Shown: in pieces, positions 42,631-50,685 of the stretch
How positions within the stretch are numbered: position 1 is the first letter of the stretch
Layout: every line of letters begins with the position of its first letter
DNA from: Fundicoccus_A sp052115865
GTDB taxonomy: Bacteria; Bacillota; Bacilli; Lactobacillales; Aerococcaceae
Reading direction: 5' to 3'
Assembly: GCF_052115865.1 (NCBI RefSeq)
Contig: NZ_JBQKME010000008.1
Coordinates: 50,224 to 114,223 of the forward strand
Length of the DNA: 64,000 nt
Notes under the pieces: model-generated
Seen by the model: only the letters and a program-made list of their open reading frames with translations
The model's database searches: none
Told to the model about the DNA's origin: nothing
Translations under genes and position numbers: made by a program

Positions 42631-43077
42631 ATGAAAACTTTTCAACAATTATTTCGCTTTGCAATCGTGGGTGTCCTAGCGACTGCGATTGATTTTGTTA
42701 TTTTGTATTTCTGTTATCATCTAATTGGCATGAATTACTTAGTTGGGACAACTTTAGCCTTTATCATATCAACGGTGTTTAATTATTGGGCAAGTATGTC
42801 GTTTGTTTTTGTCAGTAAATATGAAGCAGCACAAAAGCACCAAGAGTTTTTAGTGTTTTTAATATTAAGTATTATCGGACTCATTTTAACGAATGTTCTC
42901 ATGTATTTAGCCGTCGATTTAGGAAATATTCCCGTCATGATAAGCAAAATACTGGTCACGGTTGTTGTAATGATATTTAATTTTGTGAGTCGTAAAATAT
43001 TTATCGAAGGTCATCCTAAAAAGACGATGTCTGTAAGAGATGATGCGCAAGAATATAAGACAGATTTTAATGATTGA
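42631..43077 (+). CDS. GtrA-family membrane protein
   Basis: A 148 aa protein with four membrane segments of the GtrA/DPMS family. The opening FRFAIVGVLATAIDFVILYFCYH and the central FNYWASMSFVF are diagnostic. Such proteins are thought to flip polyprenyl-phosphate sugars or assist the linked glycosyltransferase. The GT2 gene begins 14 nt later. Together they fit a two-gene unit for modifying a wall or teichoic-acid glycan; the acceptor enzyme is not in the window. Confidence 0.88.
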   Translation: MKTFQQLFRFAIVGVLATAIDFVILYFCYHLIGMNYLVGTTLAFIISTVFNYWASMSFVFVSKYEAAQKHQEFLVFLILSIIGLILTNVLMYLAVDLGNIPVMISKILVTVVVMIFNFVSRKIFIEGHPKKTMSVRDDAQEYKTDFND

Positions 43078-43091
43078 GGTGGCAAAGGCCA

Positions 43092-44084
43092 GTGCAAGAA
43101 AAAATAACACTTGTTGTACCCTGTTACAACGAAGAAGAAACCGTAGGTTTGTTTACACAAGCGATTATTGACGTTCAACAGCAGCTACCAGATGCTTTCT
43201 TAGAAATTTTATTCATTAATGATGGTTCAAAAGATAATACCTTAACGAAAATAAAAGAACTACAAATCCAATACCCTGATCGGGTATACTACCTCTCTTT
43301 TTCACGAAACTTCGGAAAGGAAGCAGGCTTAATTGCCGGCTTGCAACACGCTAAAGGTGATTATGTAACCATTATGGATGTTGATTTACAAGATCCCCCA
43401 AGTATTCTGATAGAAATGTACCATAAAATTAAAAATGAAAACTACGATGTCGTCGCGACACGACGTGTCAACCGTGAAGGTGAGCCGCCTGTTCGCTCAT
43501 TTTTTGCAAAACTGTATTATCGTTTGAACAACTCAATTTCCGAAGTGAAATTGGAGGAAGGGGCGCGCGATTTTCGAATGATGACCCGCCAAGTCGTTGA
43601 TGCAGTTTTGAGCTTACCAGAATCCAATCGCTTTTCGAAAGGTATTTTTTCGTGGGTTGGTTTTGATGTTGCATATTTGGAATATGAAAATATCGAGCGC
43701 TCGGCAGGGAATACCTCTTGGTCTTTTACACAATTATTTAATTATGCAATTGAAGGACTCATAAGTTTTTCCGATGCCCCTCTAACGATTGCCAGTTATG
43801 TCGGCTTATTTACCTTTCTATTTGCGGTCATTTATGGAGCTTACATTATCGTGAAAACCTTAATGTTTGGTGATAGCACTCCAGGCTGGCCTTCGCTTGC
43901 GGTCCTCATTGTGGGAATGGGCGGCTTGCAGTTGCTCAGCCTAGGCATTGTCGGCAAGTATATTGCCAAAATTTTCAACGAAACCAAACACCGCCCGCTC
44001 TACATCATTAAAGAAAGCAAATTACCAGAAGCCTCACATTCCGCAACACCACTACCAAAAACCCGTCGAACCCCTGACAAATAA
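43092..44084 (+). CDS. Family 2 glycosyltransferase (GtrB/DPM-like)
   Basis: A 330 aa enzyme that most likely makes a polyprenyl-phosphate-linked sugar. The GT2 domain has LVVPCYNEEET, FINDGSKDNT, the metal-binding DVDLQDPP, and the ARDFRMM and SRNFGKEAG blocks; two membrane segments end the protein (LTIASYVGLFTFLFAVIYGA and VLIVGMGGLQLLSLGIVG). GTG 43092 was chosen, 9 nt behind GAGGTGG; an earlier TTG would overlap the gtrA end. The stop codon lies inside motif copy f. Confidence 0.9.
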   Translation: MQEKITLVVPCYNEEETVGLFTQAIIDVQQQLPDAFLEILFINDGSKDNTLTKIKELQIQYPDRVYYLSFSRNFGKEAGLIAGLQHAKGDYVTIMDVDLQDPPSILIEMYHKIKNENYDVVATRRVNREGEPPVRSFFAKLYYRLNNSISEVKLEEGARDFRMMTRQVVDAVLSLPESNRFSKGIFSWVGFDVAYLEYENIERSAGNTSWSFTQLFNYAIEGLISFSDAPLTIASYVGLFTFLFAVIYGAYIIVKTLMFGDSTPGWPSLAVLIVGMGGLQLLSLGIVGKYIAKIFNETKHRPLYIIKESKLPEASHSATPLPKTRRTPDK

Positions 44085-44094
44085 ATATCACTGC
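44079..44094 (+). repeat. 3'-end motif copy f (AAATAAATATCACTGC)
   Basis: Extended copy whose AAA-TAA are the last codon and stop of the GT2 gene, as in copy e; the terminator stem begins 18 nt later. Confidence 0.72.
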
Positions 44095-44112
44095 TACTAT
44101 CCGGTTGCAATG

Positions 44113-44160
44113 AAAAAGGCTTTGAAGATTGAAATCCGTCAATCTTCAAAGCCTATTTTG
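44113..44160 (+). terminator. Terminator after the GT2 gene
   Basis: AAGGCTTTGAAGATTGA pairs exactly with TCAATCTTCAAAGCCT(T) around a 6-nt loop, followed by ATTTTG. Confidence 0.88.
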
Positions 44161-44304
44161 TTGTGTGGGCTTGTGGTTGGGGTGTTGGTTGGTAAAGGTG
44201 AGAATGGGGTGTGGCCAACTTGAAATAGACATTTGAAGGTGAAGGAGTTGTCTAATTAGCTTGTGAATAGGCAGTTGGGATCACTTAAGCTGTCTATTTC
44301 GAGC

Positions 44305-44865
44305 GATCAGACGCTTTAGGACTCTCGATTCGTCTAATCGGCCGGCGATCAGACGGTTTTGGACTCTCGATTCGTCTAATCAGCCAGCGATCAGACGGTT
44401 TTGGGCTCTCGATTCGTCTAATCAGCCGGCGATCAGACGGTTTTGGGCTCTCGATTCGTCTAATCAGTCAGCAATCAGACGCTTTTAGTCTCTCGATTCG
44501 TCTAATCAGCCAGCGATCAGACGGTTTTGGACTCTCGATTCGTCTAATCAGCCAGGGATTAGACGGTTTTATGCTCCCAATCCGTCTAATCAGTCAGCGA
44601 TCAGACGCTTTAGGCCGCTCGATTCGTCTAATCGGCCAGCGATCAGACGCTTTAGGACTCTCCATCCGTCTAATCAGTCATCGATCAGACGCTTTTGGGC
44701 TCTCGATTCGTCTAATCAACCAGCGATCAGACGCTTTAGGCCGCTCGATTCGTCTAATCAGCCAGGGATCAGACGGTTTTATGCTCCCAATCCGTCTAAT
44801 CACCCAGCGATCAGACGCTTTAGGCCGCTCGATTCGTCTAATCAGCCAGGGATCAGACGTCTATA
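44305..44865. repeat. Tandem array of 42-bp dyad units
   Basis: GATCAGACG or a one-base variant recurs fourteen times at exactly 42-bp spacing from 44305 to 44851. Each unit pairs GATCAGACG with CGTCTAATC (one G-U) around a 16-nt variable loop, so each can form a 9-bp hairpin; a variable trinucleotide-rich linker such as AGCCAG joins units. Loops come in two or three types (TTTTGGACTCTCGATT-like, TTTAGGCCGCTCGATT-like, TTTTATGCTCCCAATC-like). No direct-repeat/spacer pattern of a CRISPR is present. Confidence 0.9.
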
Positions 44866-44951
44866 AGCTTCAAACGATAAGGTCTATAAAATTTAGACAA
44901 AATGATAAAGAAAATAAAGAACTCAGACATCACAGAACCCAGTTGAAAGAT

Positions 44952-45008
44952 AAAAAAAGAACTTCTCTTCCCTCAAATAAATCATTGAGAGATGAGAAGT
45001 TCTATTAT
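44952..45008 (-). terminator. Terminator of the CpXC gene
   Basis: On the minus strand AGAACTTCTC pairs with GAGAAGTTCT around an inner TCTCAA/TTGAGG dyad, followed by a T run. Confidence 0.82.
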
Positions 45009-45014
45009 TGCTTC

Positions 45015-45680
45015 CTACTTATCCTTTTGCGCATCTTTACTTGCTATTTGAATAGCCCAGTTGTAATTAATGAGTTGGAAATCACCTTTACGGTTATCTT
45101 CCAAATCTTTTTTAAATTTATTTTGCACAAAATCAAGTAAAGTTTCATGGAAGTCTACTAATAGCTGTTCTTTATCCGTGGTATACATGATTTTGGCTTT
45201 TTGCGTATTAGGGTCCATATAGAAGTAGCGTCCTTTTACTTGTTCATCAGGTTTTTCTTTAGAGAAAATACCGTCTGTTAATAATTTTACAAGTTCCACT
45301 TCGATGTCTTTGTATTGGTTATCAAAAATTTGAATTTTTTCTAATAATTCAGCACCTGAAAGGACGATTCGTAAATGATAATCATCTAAAGAAACAGCTT
45401 GCTTTTGTTTTAAATCATCTAAAATTTCTAATGTCTGTTCTTTATTTTTGACATAATCAGGAGCTAAGTAGATTAATAGGCGATGATCGGGATCGTGGTA
45501 TAACATTTGATAATTGATGACCCGCTTTGCACCACATTGATCACATTCAAATAAAAAATTTTTGCCTTCAAGCAATTCTTTTTTTAACTTAGGTTGTGTT
45601 TTGGCGTTAATAGCCGCATTAACTTTCATCTTATTTTGGTCATTACATACGGGGCAAGTTAGATTTAACGTTTGAGCCAT
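45015..45680 (-). CDS. CpXC domain protein
   Basis: A 221 aa soluble protein with the CpXC domain. Two zinc-type pairs are seen, CPVC near residue 9 and CDQCG near residue 51, about 40 residues apart, then a helical C-terminal region ending in a charged tail. The family has no known biochemical function. The start follows GGAGGAG 8 nt upstream. It is monocistronic on the minus strand and faces the flavodoxin gene across a shared upstream region. Confidence 0.85.
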   Translation of the reverse strand: MAQTLNLTCPVCNDQNKMKVNAAINAKTQPKLKKELLEGKNFLFECDQCGAKRVINYQMLYHDPDHRLLIYLAPDYVKNKEQTLEILDDLKQKQAVSLDDYHLRIVLSGAELLEKIQIFDNQYKDIEVELVKLLTDGIFSKEKPDEQVKGRYFYMDPNTQKAKIMYTTDKEQLLVDFHETLLDFVQNKFKKDLEDNRKGDFQLINYNWAIQIASKDAQKDK

Positions 45681-45855
45681 TGCAATATCTCCTCCTTTTG
45701 GGATGAGGCAAATTAAAAGTTGTGTATGAAAAGGTGTGCCACATCTATTTTAGTATATCAAAAATATACAAAAAAAACGATACTCGAAGCTACAACATTA
45801 TTTGAATATGTTATACTAGATGTGTAAAAATACCGAACGGAGGTGAGTGATAAAA

Positions 45856-46410
45856 ATGATTGTCATTTATGGATCAACTTATGGCTCAACAGAAAAGTAT
45901 GCTCAAAGCATTAGCCACCGATTGAAATGTACAGCTATTGATAGTAGAGATGTTGAAACCAAATCTCTTGACGGCTATCAGACGATTATACTAGGTGCTT
46001 GTATTTTAGAAGCGCAAATTATTGAAGCCGCTTTGTATCAACATTGGATTGAAAGTTATCCAGATAAAAATTGGATTTTATTTACGGTTGGATTATCTAA
46101 CCCCGAATTGACAGATTTTAACCGTCTCCTTCGTTCAAATTTTAAAGCAGAAATTTTAGATAAAGTGCAGTTTTTCCATTTTAGAGGTTCCATTTCCCAT
46201 AAACGTTTAAGTTTCATGGATACAATGTCACAAAGTGCCATAAGTCAGCATTCTTCAGTTGATTTTGTTAATTTAAAATCAGAAGATCATGAGTTACTAA
46301 AAAGATACGGGACAACCTTAGACACTCAAGATGAAGTCACAATCACTCCGTTAATAGATTTTGTAAAAAGAATACAATCAACGAATGAATCGGGAGGTAA
46401 AGATGGTTAA
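45856..46410 (+). CDS. Flavodoxin-domain protein (HemG-like)
   Basis: A 184 aa protein whose N-terminal half is a flavodoxin domain. The FMN phosphate loop is YGSTYGSTEKYA, and YQTIILGACILEAQI corresponds to the segment before the isoalloxazine loop; the second half continues as in HemG-like proteins. Haem-pathway genes are absent here, so protoporphyrinogen oxidation is not implied. ATG 45856 was chosen over GTG 45847 because GGAGGTG lies 10 nt before it. It overlaps rpiA by 8 nt. Confidence 0.82.
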   Translation: MIVIYGSTYGSTEKYAQSISHRLKCTAIDSRDVETKSLDGYQTIILGACILEAQIIEAALYQHWIESYPDKNWILFTVGLSNPELTDFNRLLRSNFKAEILDKVQFFHFRGSISHKRLSFMDTMSQSAISQHSSVDFVNLKSEDHELLKRYGTTLDTQDEVTITPLIDFVKRIQSTNESGGKDG

Positions 46411-47083
46411 TCCTAAGGAAGTTGTAGGTCGTAGAGCAGCAGATTATGTTGAAGATGGCATGGTTGTGGGGCTTGGAACAGGGTCGACAGCCTATTGGTT
46501 TATAGATGAGATTGGCTTACGTTTTCAAGAAGGAACATTAGGTCATATTGTTGGTGTGGCGACTTCAAAACAATCGGAAGAACAAGCGCGCAAAATGGGT
46601 ATCCCTGTAGTAGACATCGACGAAGTGAGTCATATTGATGTTCTGGTCGATGGGGCAGATGAATGTACACGTGACTTTTCTGGTATTAAAGGCGGCGGTG
46701 GAGCCCTGTTAATGGAAAAAATCGTTGCCCAACATAGCCGAAAGATTATTTGGATTGCCAATGAAGAGAAAATGGTTGAGACTTTAGGCGCATTCCCTCT
46801 TCCCGTAGAAATCGTACAATATGGTAGTTGGAAGCTTTTTCGTCAGTTTGATCAAGCGGGCATGCATCCTACCTTTAGAAAAAAAGGCGTGGATTCCATT
46901 TTTATTACCGATCAAGGGAACTATATTATTGATTTACATCTCGAAAACATCCCGAATCCACAACAAGTTGCCTTTGAGTTGAAAAATATGGTCGGCGTGG
47001 TAGAGCATGGGTTATTTATTAATTATCCAGATGTTATTTTAACCGTCAATCATGAAGGCGAAGTTACAGAATATACGCATTAA
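46403..47083 (+). CDS. rpiA: Ribose-5-phosphate isomerase A
   Basis: RpiA interconverts ribose 5-phosphate and ribulose 5-phosphate, 226 aa. VVGLGTGSTAYWF (phosphate loop), DVLVDGADECTRD and IKGGGGALLMEKIVA with the catalytic Asp/Glu/Lys are intact. ATG 46403 follows GGGAGG at 5 nt, inside the end of the flavodoxin gene. pdp follows 27 nt later; the pair links nucleoside phosphorolysis with the pentose phosphate pathway, which fits ribose recycling. Confidence 0.95.
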   Translation: MVNPKEVVGRRAADYVEDGMVVGLGTGSTAYWFIDEIGLRFQEGTLGHIVGVATSKQSEEQARKMGIPVVDIDEVSHIDVLVDGADECTRDFSGIKGGGGALLMEKIVAQHSRKIIWIANEEKMVETLGAFPLPVEIVQYGSWKLFRQFDQAGMHPTFRKKGVDSIFITDQGNYIIDLHLENIPNPQQVAFELKNMVGVVEHGLFINYPDVILTVNHEGEVTEYTH

Positions 47084-47110
47084 AAGTTGGTTTGATGAGG
47101 AGTTCAAGTT

Positions 47111-48412
47111 ATGAGAATGATAGATTTAATTACTAATAAACAAAATAAAGCTGAATTAACCGAAGAAGAAATTCGCTTTATAGTCGAAGGCTACACTCAA
47201 GGCAGTATTCCAGATTACCAAATGAGTGCCTTTGCGATGGCAGTCTACTTTATGGGAATGACCCATGAAGAAGCCTCACATTTGACCATTGCCATGGCAG
47301 AAAGTGGCGATCAAATGGATTTATCTGCCATTGAAGGCATTAAGGTCGACAAACACTCCACAGGCGGGGTGGGCGATACAACCACTTTAGTTTTAGCTCC
47401 TTTAGTAGCTAGTTGTGGTGTGCCGGTAGCGAAAATGAGTGGACGTGGTTTAGGTCATACAGGCGGGACCATCGACAAACTTGAAGCCATTGCTGGCTTT
47501 AAATATGAATTGCCAATTGAAAGATTTATTGATTTAGTGAATAAAAATAAAGTCGCGGTTGTAGGACAAACCGGTAATTTAACACCGGCTGATAAGAAAT
47601 TATATGCACTCCGTGATGTGACGGGAACTGTTCAATCCATACCTTTAATTGCTTCTTCGATTATGAGCAAGAAAATTGCAGCTGGAGCTGACGCCATTGT
47701 CCTTGATGTGAAAATCGGAGCAGGAGCATTTATGAAAACCGTTGAAGAAGCGGAAGAATTAGCTCATCTCATGGTGCAAATCGGACAGCAACTGAATCGG
47801 AAAACCTTAGCCGTTATTTCAGACATGAACCAACCTTTAGGTTATGCTATTGGGAACGCCCTTGAAGTTAAAGAAGCAATTGAAACCTTACAAGGCAAAG
47901 GTCCGGAAGACTTAACCGAATTGTGTCTTGTTTTAGGTTCACAAATGTTACTTGCGGCTGAAACAGTTAGCAGTCTTGAAGAAGGAAAAGAATTATTACA
48001 GAGCAAAATCGATAATGGTGAAGCGCTAGAAAAATTCAGACAAATGATTGATGCTCAAGAAGGCGATAGTTCCGTAATCGATCATCCTGAAAAACTTGTC
48101 CAAGCTAAATATCAAATCCCTCTATTAGCAACACAAGACGGTGTTCTTTCGGAATGGATTGCCAACGAAGTCGGCGAAGCAGCAATGATGCTAGGGGCAG
48201 GCCGTGAAACCTTAGAAGATACAATAGATCCTTCCGTAGGCATGATTTTACATGCCAAAGTTGGTGACAAAGTAACAAAAGGTCAACCATTACTAACGAT
48301 TCATTCTAATCGTGAAAATGTTGACGATGTGATGGCTAAATTGCAACAAGTTTATACAATTAGCACAGCAGCAGAAGCACCAACCTTGATACACAAAGTT
48401 ATTACAGATTAA
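47111..48412 (+). CDS. pdp: Pyrimidine-nucleoside phosphorylase
   Basis: Pdp splits uridine, thymidine or deoxyuridine with phosphate, giving a base and (deoxy)ribose 1-phosphate. At 433 aa it is a normal class I enzyme. VDKHSTGGVGDTTTLVLAPLVASCGVPV and MSGRGLGHTGGTIDKLEAI bind phosphate and substrate; the C-terminal barrel-like domain is complete. It follows rpiA in one operon. Lysine at the Lys-His-Ser-Thr motif is retained. Confidence 0.95.
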   Translation: MRMIDLITNKQNKAELTEEEIRFIVEGYTQGSIPDYQMSAFAMAVYFMGMTHEEASHLTIAMAESGDQMDLSAIEGIKVDKHSTGGVGDTTTLVLAPLVASCGVPVAKMSGRGLGHTGGTIDKLEAIAGFKYELPIERFIDLVNKNKVAVVGQTGNLTPADKKLYALRDVTGTVQSIPLIASSIMSKKIAAGADAIVLDVKIGAGAFMKTVEEAEELAHLMVQIGQQLNRKTLAVISDMNQPLGYAIGNALEVKEAIETLQGKGPEDLTELCLVLGSQMLLAAETVSSLEEGKELLQSKIDNGEALEKFRQMIDAQEGDSSVIDHPEKLVQAKYQIPLLATQDGVLSEWIANEVGEAAMMLGAGRETLEDTIDPSVGMILHAKVGDKVTKGQPLLTIHSNRENVDDVMAKLQQVYTISTAAEAPTLIHKVITD

Positions 48413-48421
48413 GGTATAGCA

Positions 48422-48435
48422 AGCGATATTTATTT
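48422..48435 (-). repeat. 3'-end motif copy g (AAATAAATATCGCT)
   Basis: Thirteen of 14 core positions on the minus strand, 10 nt after the pdp stop codon but inverted relative to pdp. No minus-strand gene or hairpin follows. Confidence 0.55.
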
Positions 48436-48472
48436 AAAAAAGCGATGGGTAATTTTGTAGGAGGAACTACCA

Positions 48473-49495
48473 ATGATTACAATTAATATGTTTTCACAAG
48501 CAGAATCCGTGAAAGGTCAAGGTGTAGGAAGTGCCTATGTGGAATTGATTCAAATGCTGAAAAAGCATTATAGCGATCTTTTTCAAATAAATATCAACGA
48601 ATATGGCCCAAGTGATATTTCGCATTATCACACGATTAACCCGCAATATTACTTATCGACCTTTTTAAAATCTAGACGCGGAAAAACCGTGGGCTATGTC
48701 CACTTTTTGCCGGATACGCTCGTGGGGAGCTTAAAACTGAATAAAATTTCACAAAAGATTGCGGAAAAGTATGTTTTGAGTTTTTACCGTCGGATGGATC
48801 AGTTGGTGGTAGTTAACCCTGTTTTTGGTAAAGAGCTTGAAAAATATCATTTTTCTGCCGATAAAATTACTTACATTCCTAATTTTGTTGCGAAAGAACA
48901 TTTTTTCCCAATTTCCAATGAGGCTAAGACAGATTTTAGGGCACAAATTGGTATCGATAAAGAGGCTTTTGTGGTGATGGGAGCAGGGCAAATCCAGAAA
49001 CGTAAAGGGGTAGACGATTTCTTCCAATTAGCCCATGATAATCCGGACATTCAATTTATTTGGGTGGGTGGTTTTTCGTTTGGCCGTTTAACTGATGGCT
49101 ATGAAAAATATAAAATAATCTATGATAATCCGCCGGCTAATTTAATTTTCACAGGCATTGTAGACCGTGAAGATATGAATAAATACTACAATATTGCAGA
49201 TGTTTTCTTGCTACCTTCATATAGTGAGCTATTTCCAATGAGTATTTTAGAAGCTTTTTCATCTGGGACACCAGTTATGGTACGAGATTTAGAGTTATAT
49301 CGTGCGATTATTGATGGCTATTACATTGCAGCGGAAGATCGAGAGGATATGCAAAAAAACTTACGTACTTTGGTTACCAACCCCAGTTCTTTGGAAGTTT
49401 ATCAGGAAAAATCATTAGCCGCCTCAGAATATTATTCAGAAGAAAATGTCGCGAAGATGTGGCGCGAATTTTATGAAGGCTTATTAGAAAGCTAA
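48473..49495 (+). CDS. Family 4 glycosyltransferase, LafB-like
   Basis: A 340 aa GT4 enzyme with two Rossmann-like halves. The N-terminal NMFSQAESVKGQGVGSAYVEL and SHYHTINPQYYLSTF blocks resemble the LafB/CpoA glycolipid galactosyltransferases of lactic cocci; GAGQIQKRKGVDDF and LPSYSELFPMSILEAFSSG with the C-terminal EX7E motif bind the sugar nucleotide. A role in glycolipid or lipoteichoic acid anchor synthesis is likely by similarity. A LafA partner is not in the window. It has GTAGGAGG upstream and a shared terminator. Confidence 0.82.
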   Translation: MITINMFSQAESVKGQGVGSAYVELIQMLKKHYSDLFQININEYGPSDISHYHTINPQYYLSTFLKSRRGKTVGYVHFLPDTLVGSLKLNKISQKIAEKYVLSFYRRMDQLVVVNPVFGKELEKYHFSADKITYIPNFVAKEHFFPISNEAKTDFRAQIGIDKEAFVVMGAGQIQKRKGVDDFFQLAHDNPDIQFIWVGGFSFGRLTDGYEKYKIIYDNPPANLIFTGIVDREDMNKYYNIADVFLLPSYSELFPMSILEAFSSGTPVMVRDLELYRAIIDGYYIAAEDREDMQKNLRTLVTNPSSLEVYQEKSLAASEYYSEENVAKMWREFYEGLLES

Positions 49496-49498
49496 ATT

Positions 49499-49544
49499 TA
49501 AAAGACCAAGTTGATATGCCAGACAGCAATCAACTTGGTCTTTT
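49499..49544. terminator. Bidirectional terminator between the GT4 gene and fni
   Basis: AAAGACCAAGTTGAT pairs exactly with ATCAACTTGGTCTTT, with A and T runs on each side. Confidence 0.9.
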
Positions 49545-49553
49545 GATGTAAAA

Positions 49554-50651
49554 TTAATGGGATTGGCTTCGATTGGCAAAGTGATCCGCGTCGATTTGAC
49601 GGAGCTGAGCCCAATCGAGTAAATTCCCTGATAAAATAAGATCTTTATGTTGTAATGACTGAATATTTTTGGCTTCCAGCATGAGCATCATTAATTGTAA
49701 GCTTTCACGCCAATTGTGTACCATTTCAACCGTTCCATCGACACCAATATCATTGACGCTCGCAAGAAATCTTCCCGACAGACCAACAGCAGAAGCGCCT
49801 AAGGAGAGAGCTTTTAAGATGTCAAATGGTTGGCGAATGCCACCAGAAGCTAAGAGCGTAACTTGATTTCTTTCGATCAGGTCTTGAACAGCATGAGCTT
49901 CGACCAGTGATTCAGCGGTTGTTTGACCCCACTCACCCAAAGCAGAAAAATCAAGTCGGTTATTACGATCGTCTTCAATACGAACAAAGTTTGTTCCGCC
50001 TCGTCCGCTCACATCAATATTTGCCACACCTAAAGAAATAAGTAATTCGATTGTTTCACGACTCATCCCAAAGCCAACTTCTTTTACAATGACCGGGACA
50101 CCTAGATTTTCAACCATAGCTTGGATATTTTCTGCCCAATTTGAAAAATCACGGTCACCTTCTGGCATTACAATTTCTTGTGGTACATTGAGATGGATTT
50201 GCAGAGCATCGGCCTTAAGTAAGTCAACGGCACGTTTAGCATTTTCTAACGAATGGTGTGCCCCAAGATTAGCCATGACAAAACCATTAGGATTGACTTC
50301 GCGCATGATTTGAAAAGAATCATTTAAGGAGGGATCCTTTAAGGCAGCGCTGACTGAGCCAGTAGCAATTGCCAATCCTGTTTGAGCGGCTACTTGACCT
50401 AATTTTTCATTAAACTGTTTAGTAAATTTTGAACCGCCTGTCATGCCATTAATATAAAAGGGCATTTGATGCGTGTGTTGTGCCCAAACAGTTTGTACAT
50501 CGACTTGGTCAAACGCCATCTTACTAAATGAATGATGGACGAAACGGATATCATCAAAAGATGAATGTTGTTTTTCTTTTTGCTGTTCAAGCGCTAAGTT
50601 TACATGATCGTCTTTACGTTGTTGATTTAACTGAGATGGATCTAATGTCAT
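49554..50651 (-). CDS. fni: Type 2 isopentenyl-diphosphate delta-isomerase
   Basis: FMN- and NADPH-dependent isomerase that interconverts IPP and DMAPP, 365 aa. RKDDHVNLALEQ, PFYINGMTGGS, ATGSVSAALKDP, DVSGRGGTNFVRIED and LASGGIRQPFDILKAL are family hallmarks. The start is set at ATG 50651, 11 nt behind AAAGGAG; the longer frame would overlap mvaK2. It is the last gene of mvaK1-mvaD-mvaK2-fni. Confidence 0.95.
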   Translation of the reverse strand: MTLDPSQLNQQRKDDHVNLALEQQKEKQHSSFDDIRFVHHSFSKMAFDQVDVQTVWAQHTHQMPFYINGMTGGSKFTKQFNEKLGQVAAQTGLAIATGSVSAALKDPSLNDSFQIMREVNPNGFVMANLGAHHSLENAKRAVDLLKADALQIHLNVPQEIVMPEGDRDFSNWAENIQAMVENLGVPVIVKEVGFGMSRETIELLISLGVANIDVSGRGGTNFVRIEDDRNNRLDFSALGEWGQTTAESLVEAHAVQDLIERNQVTLLASGGIRQPFDILKALSLGASAVGLSGRFLASVNDIGVDGTVEMVHNWRESLQLMMLMLEAKNIQSLQHKDLILSGNLLDWAQLRQIDADHFANRSQSH

Positions 50652-50685
50652 TTTGGCGAAAACTCCTTTGTAAAGCTGATAGTAA

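Noticed and set aside
30050..44865. The two tandem arrays as CRISPR arrays.
   Set aside because: Units are contiguous with no unique spacers, differences are scattered point changes, and no cas gene is present.
44571..45140. A 189-codon plus-strand frame through the 42-bp array with a 14-residue repeat (RLISQRSDALGR-like).
   Set aside because: The frame is open only because 42 is a multiple of three and the unit lacks stops in that frame. It has no ribosome site and runs on into the antisense of the CpXC gene and its terminator.
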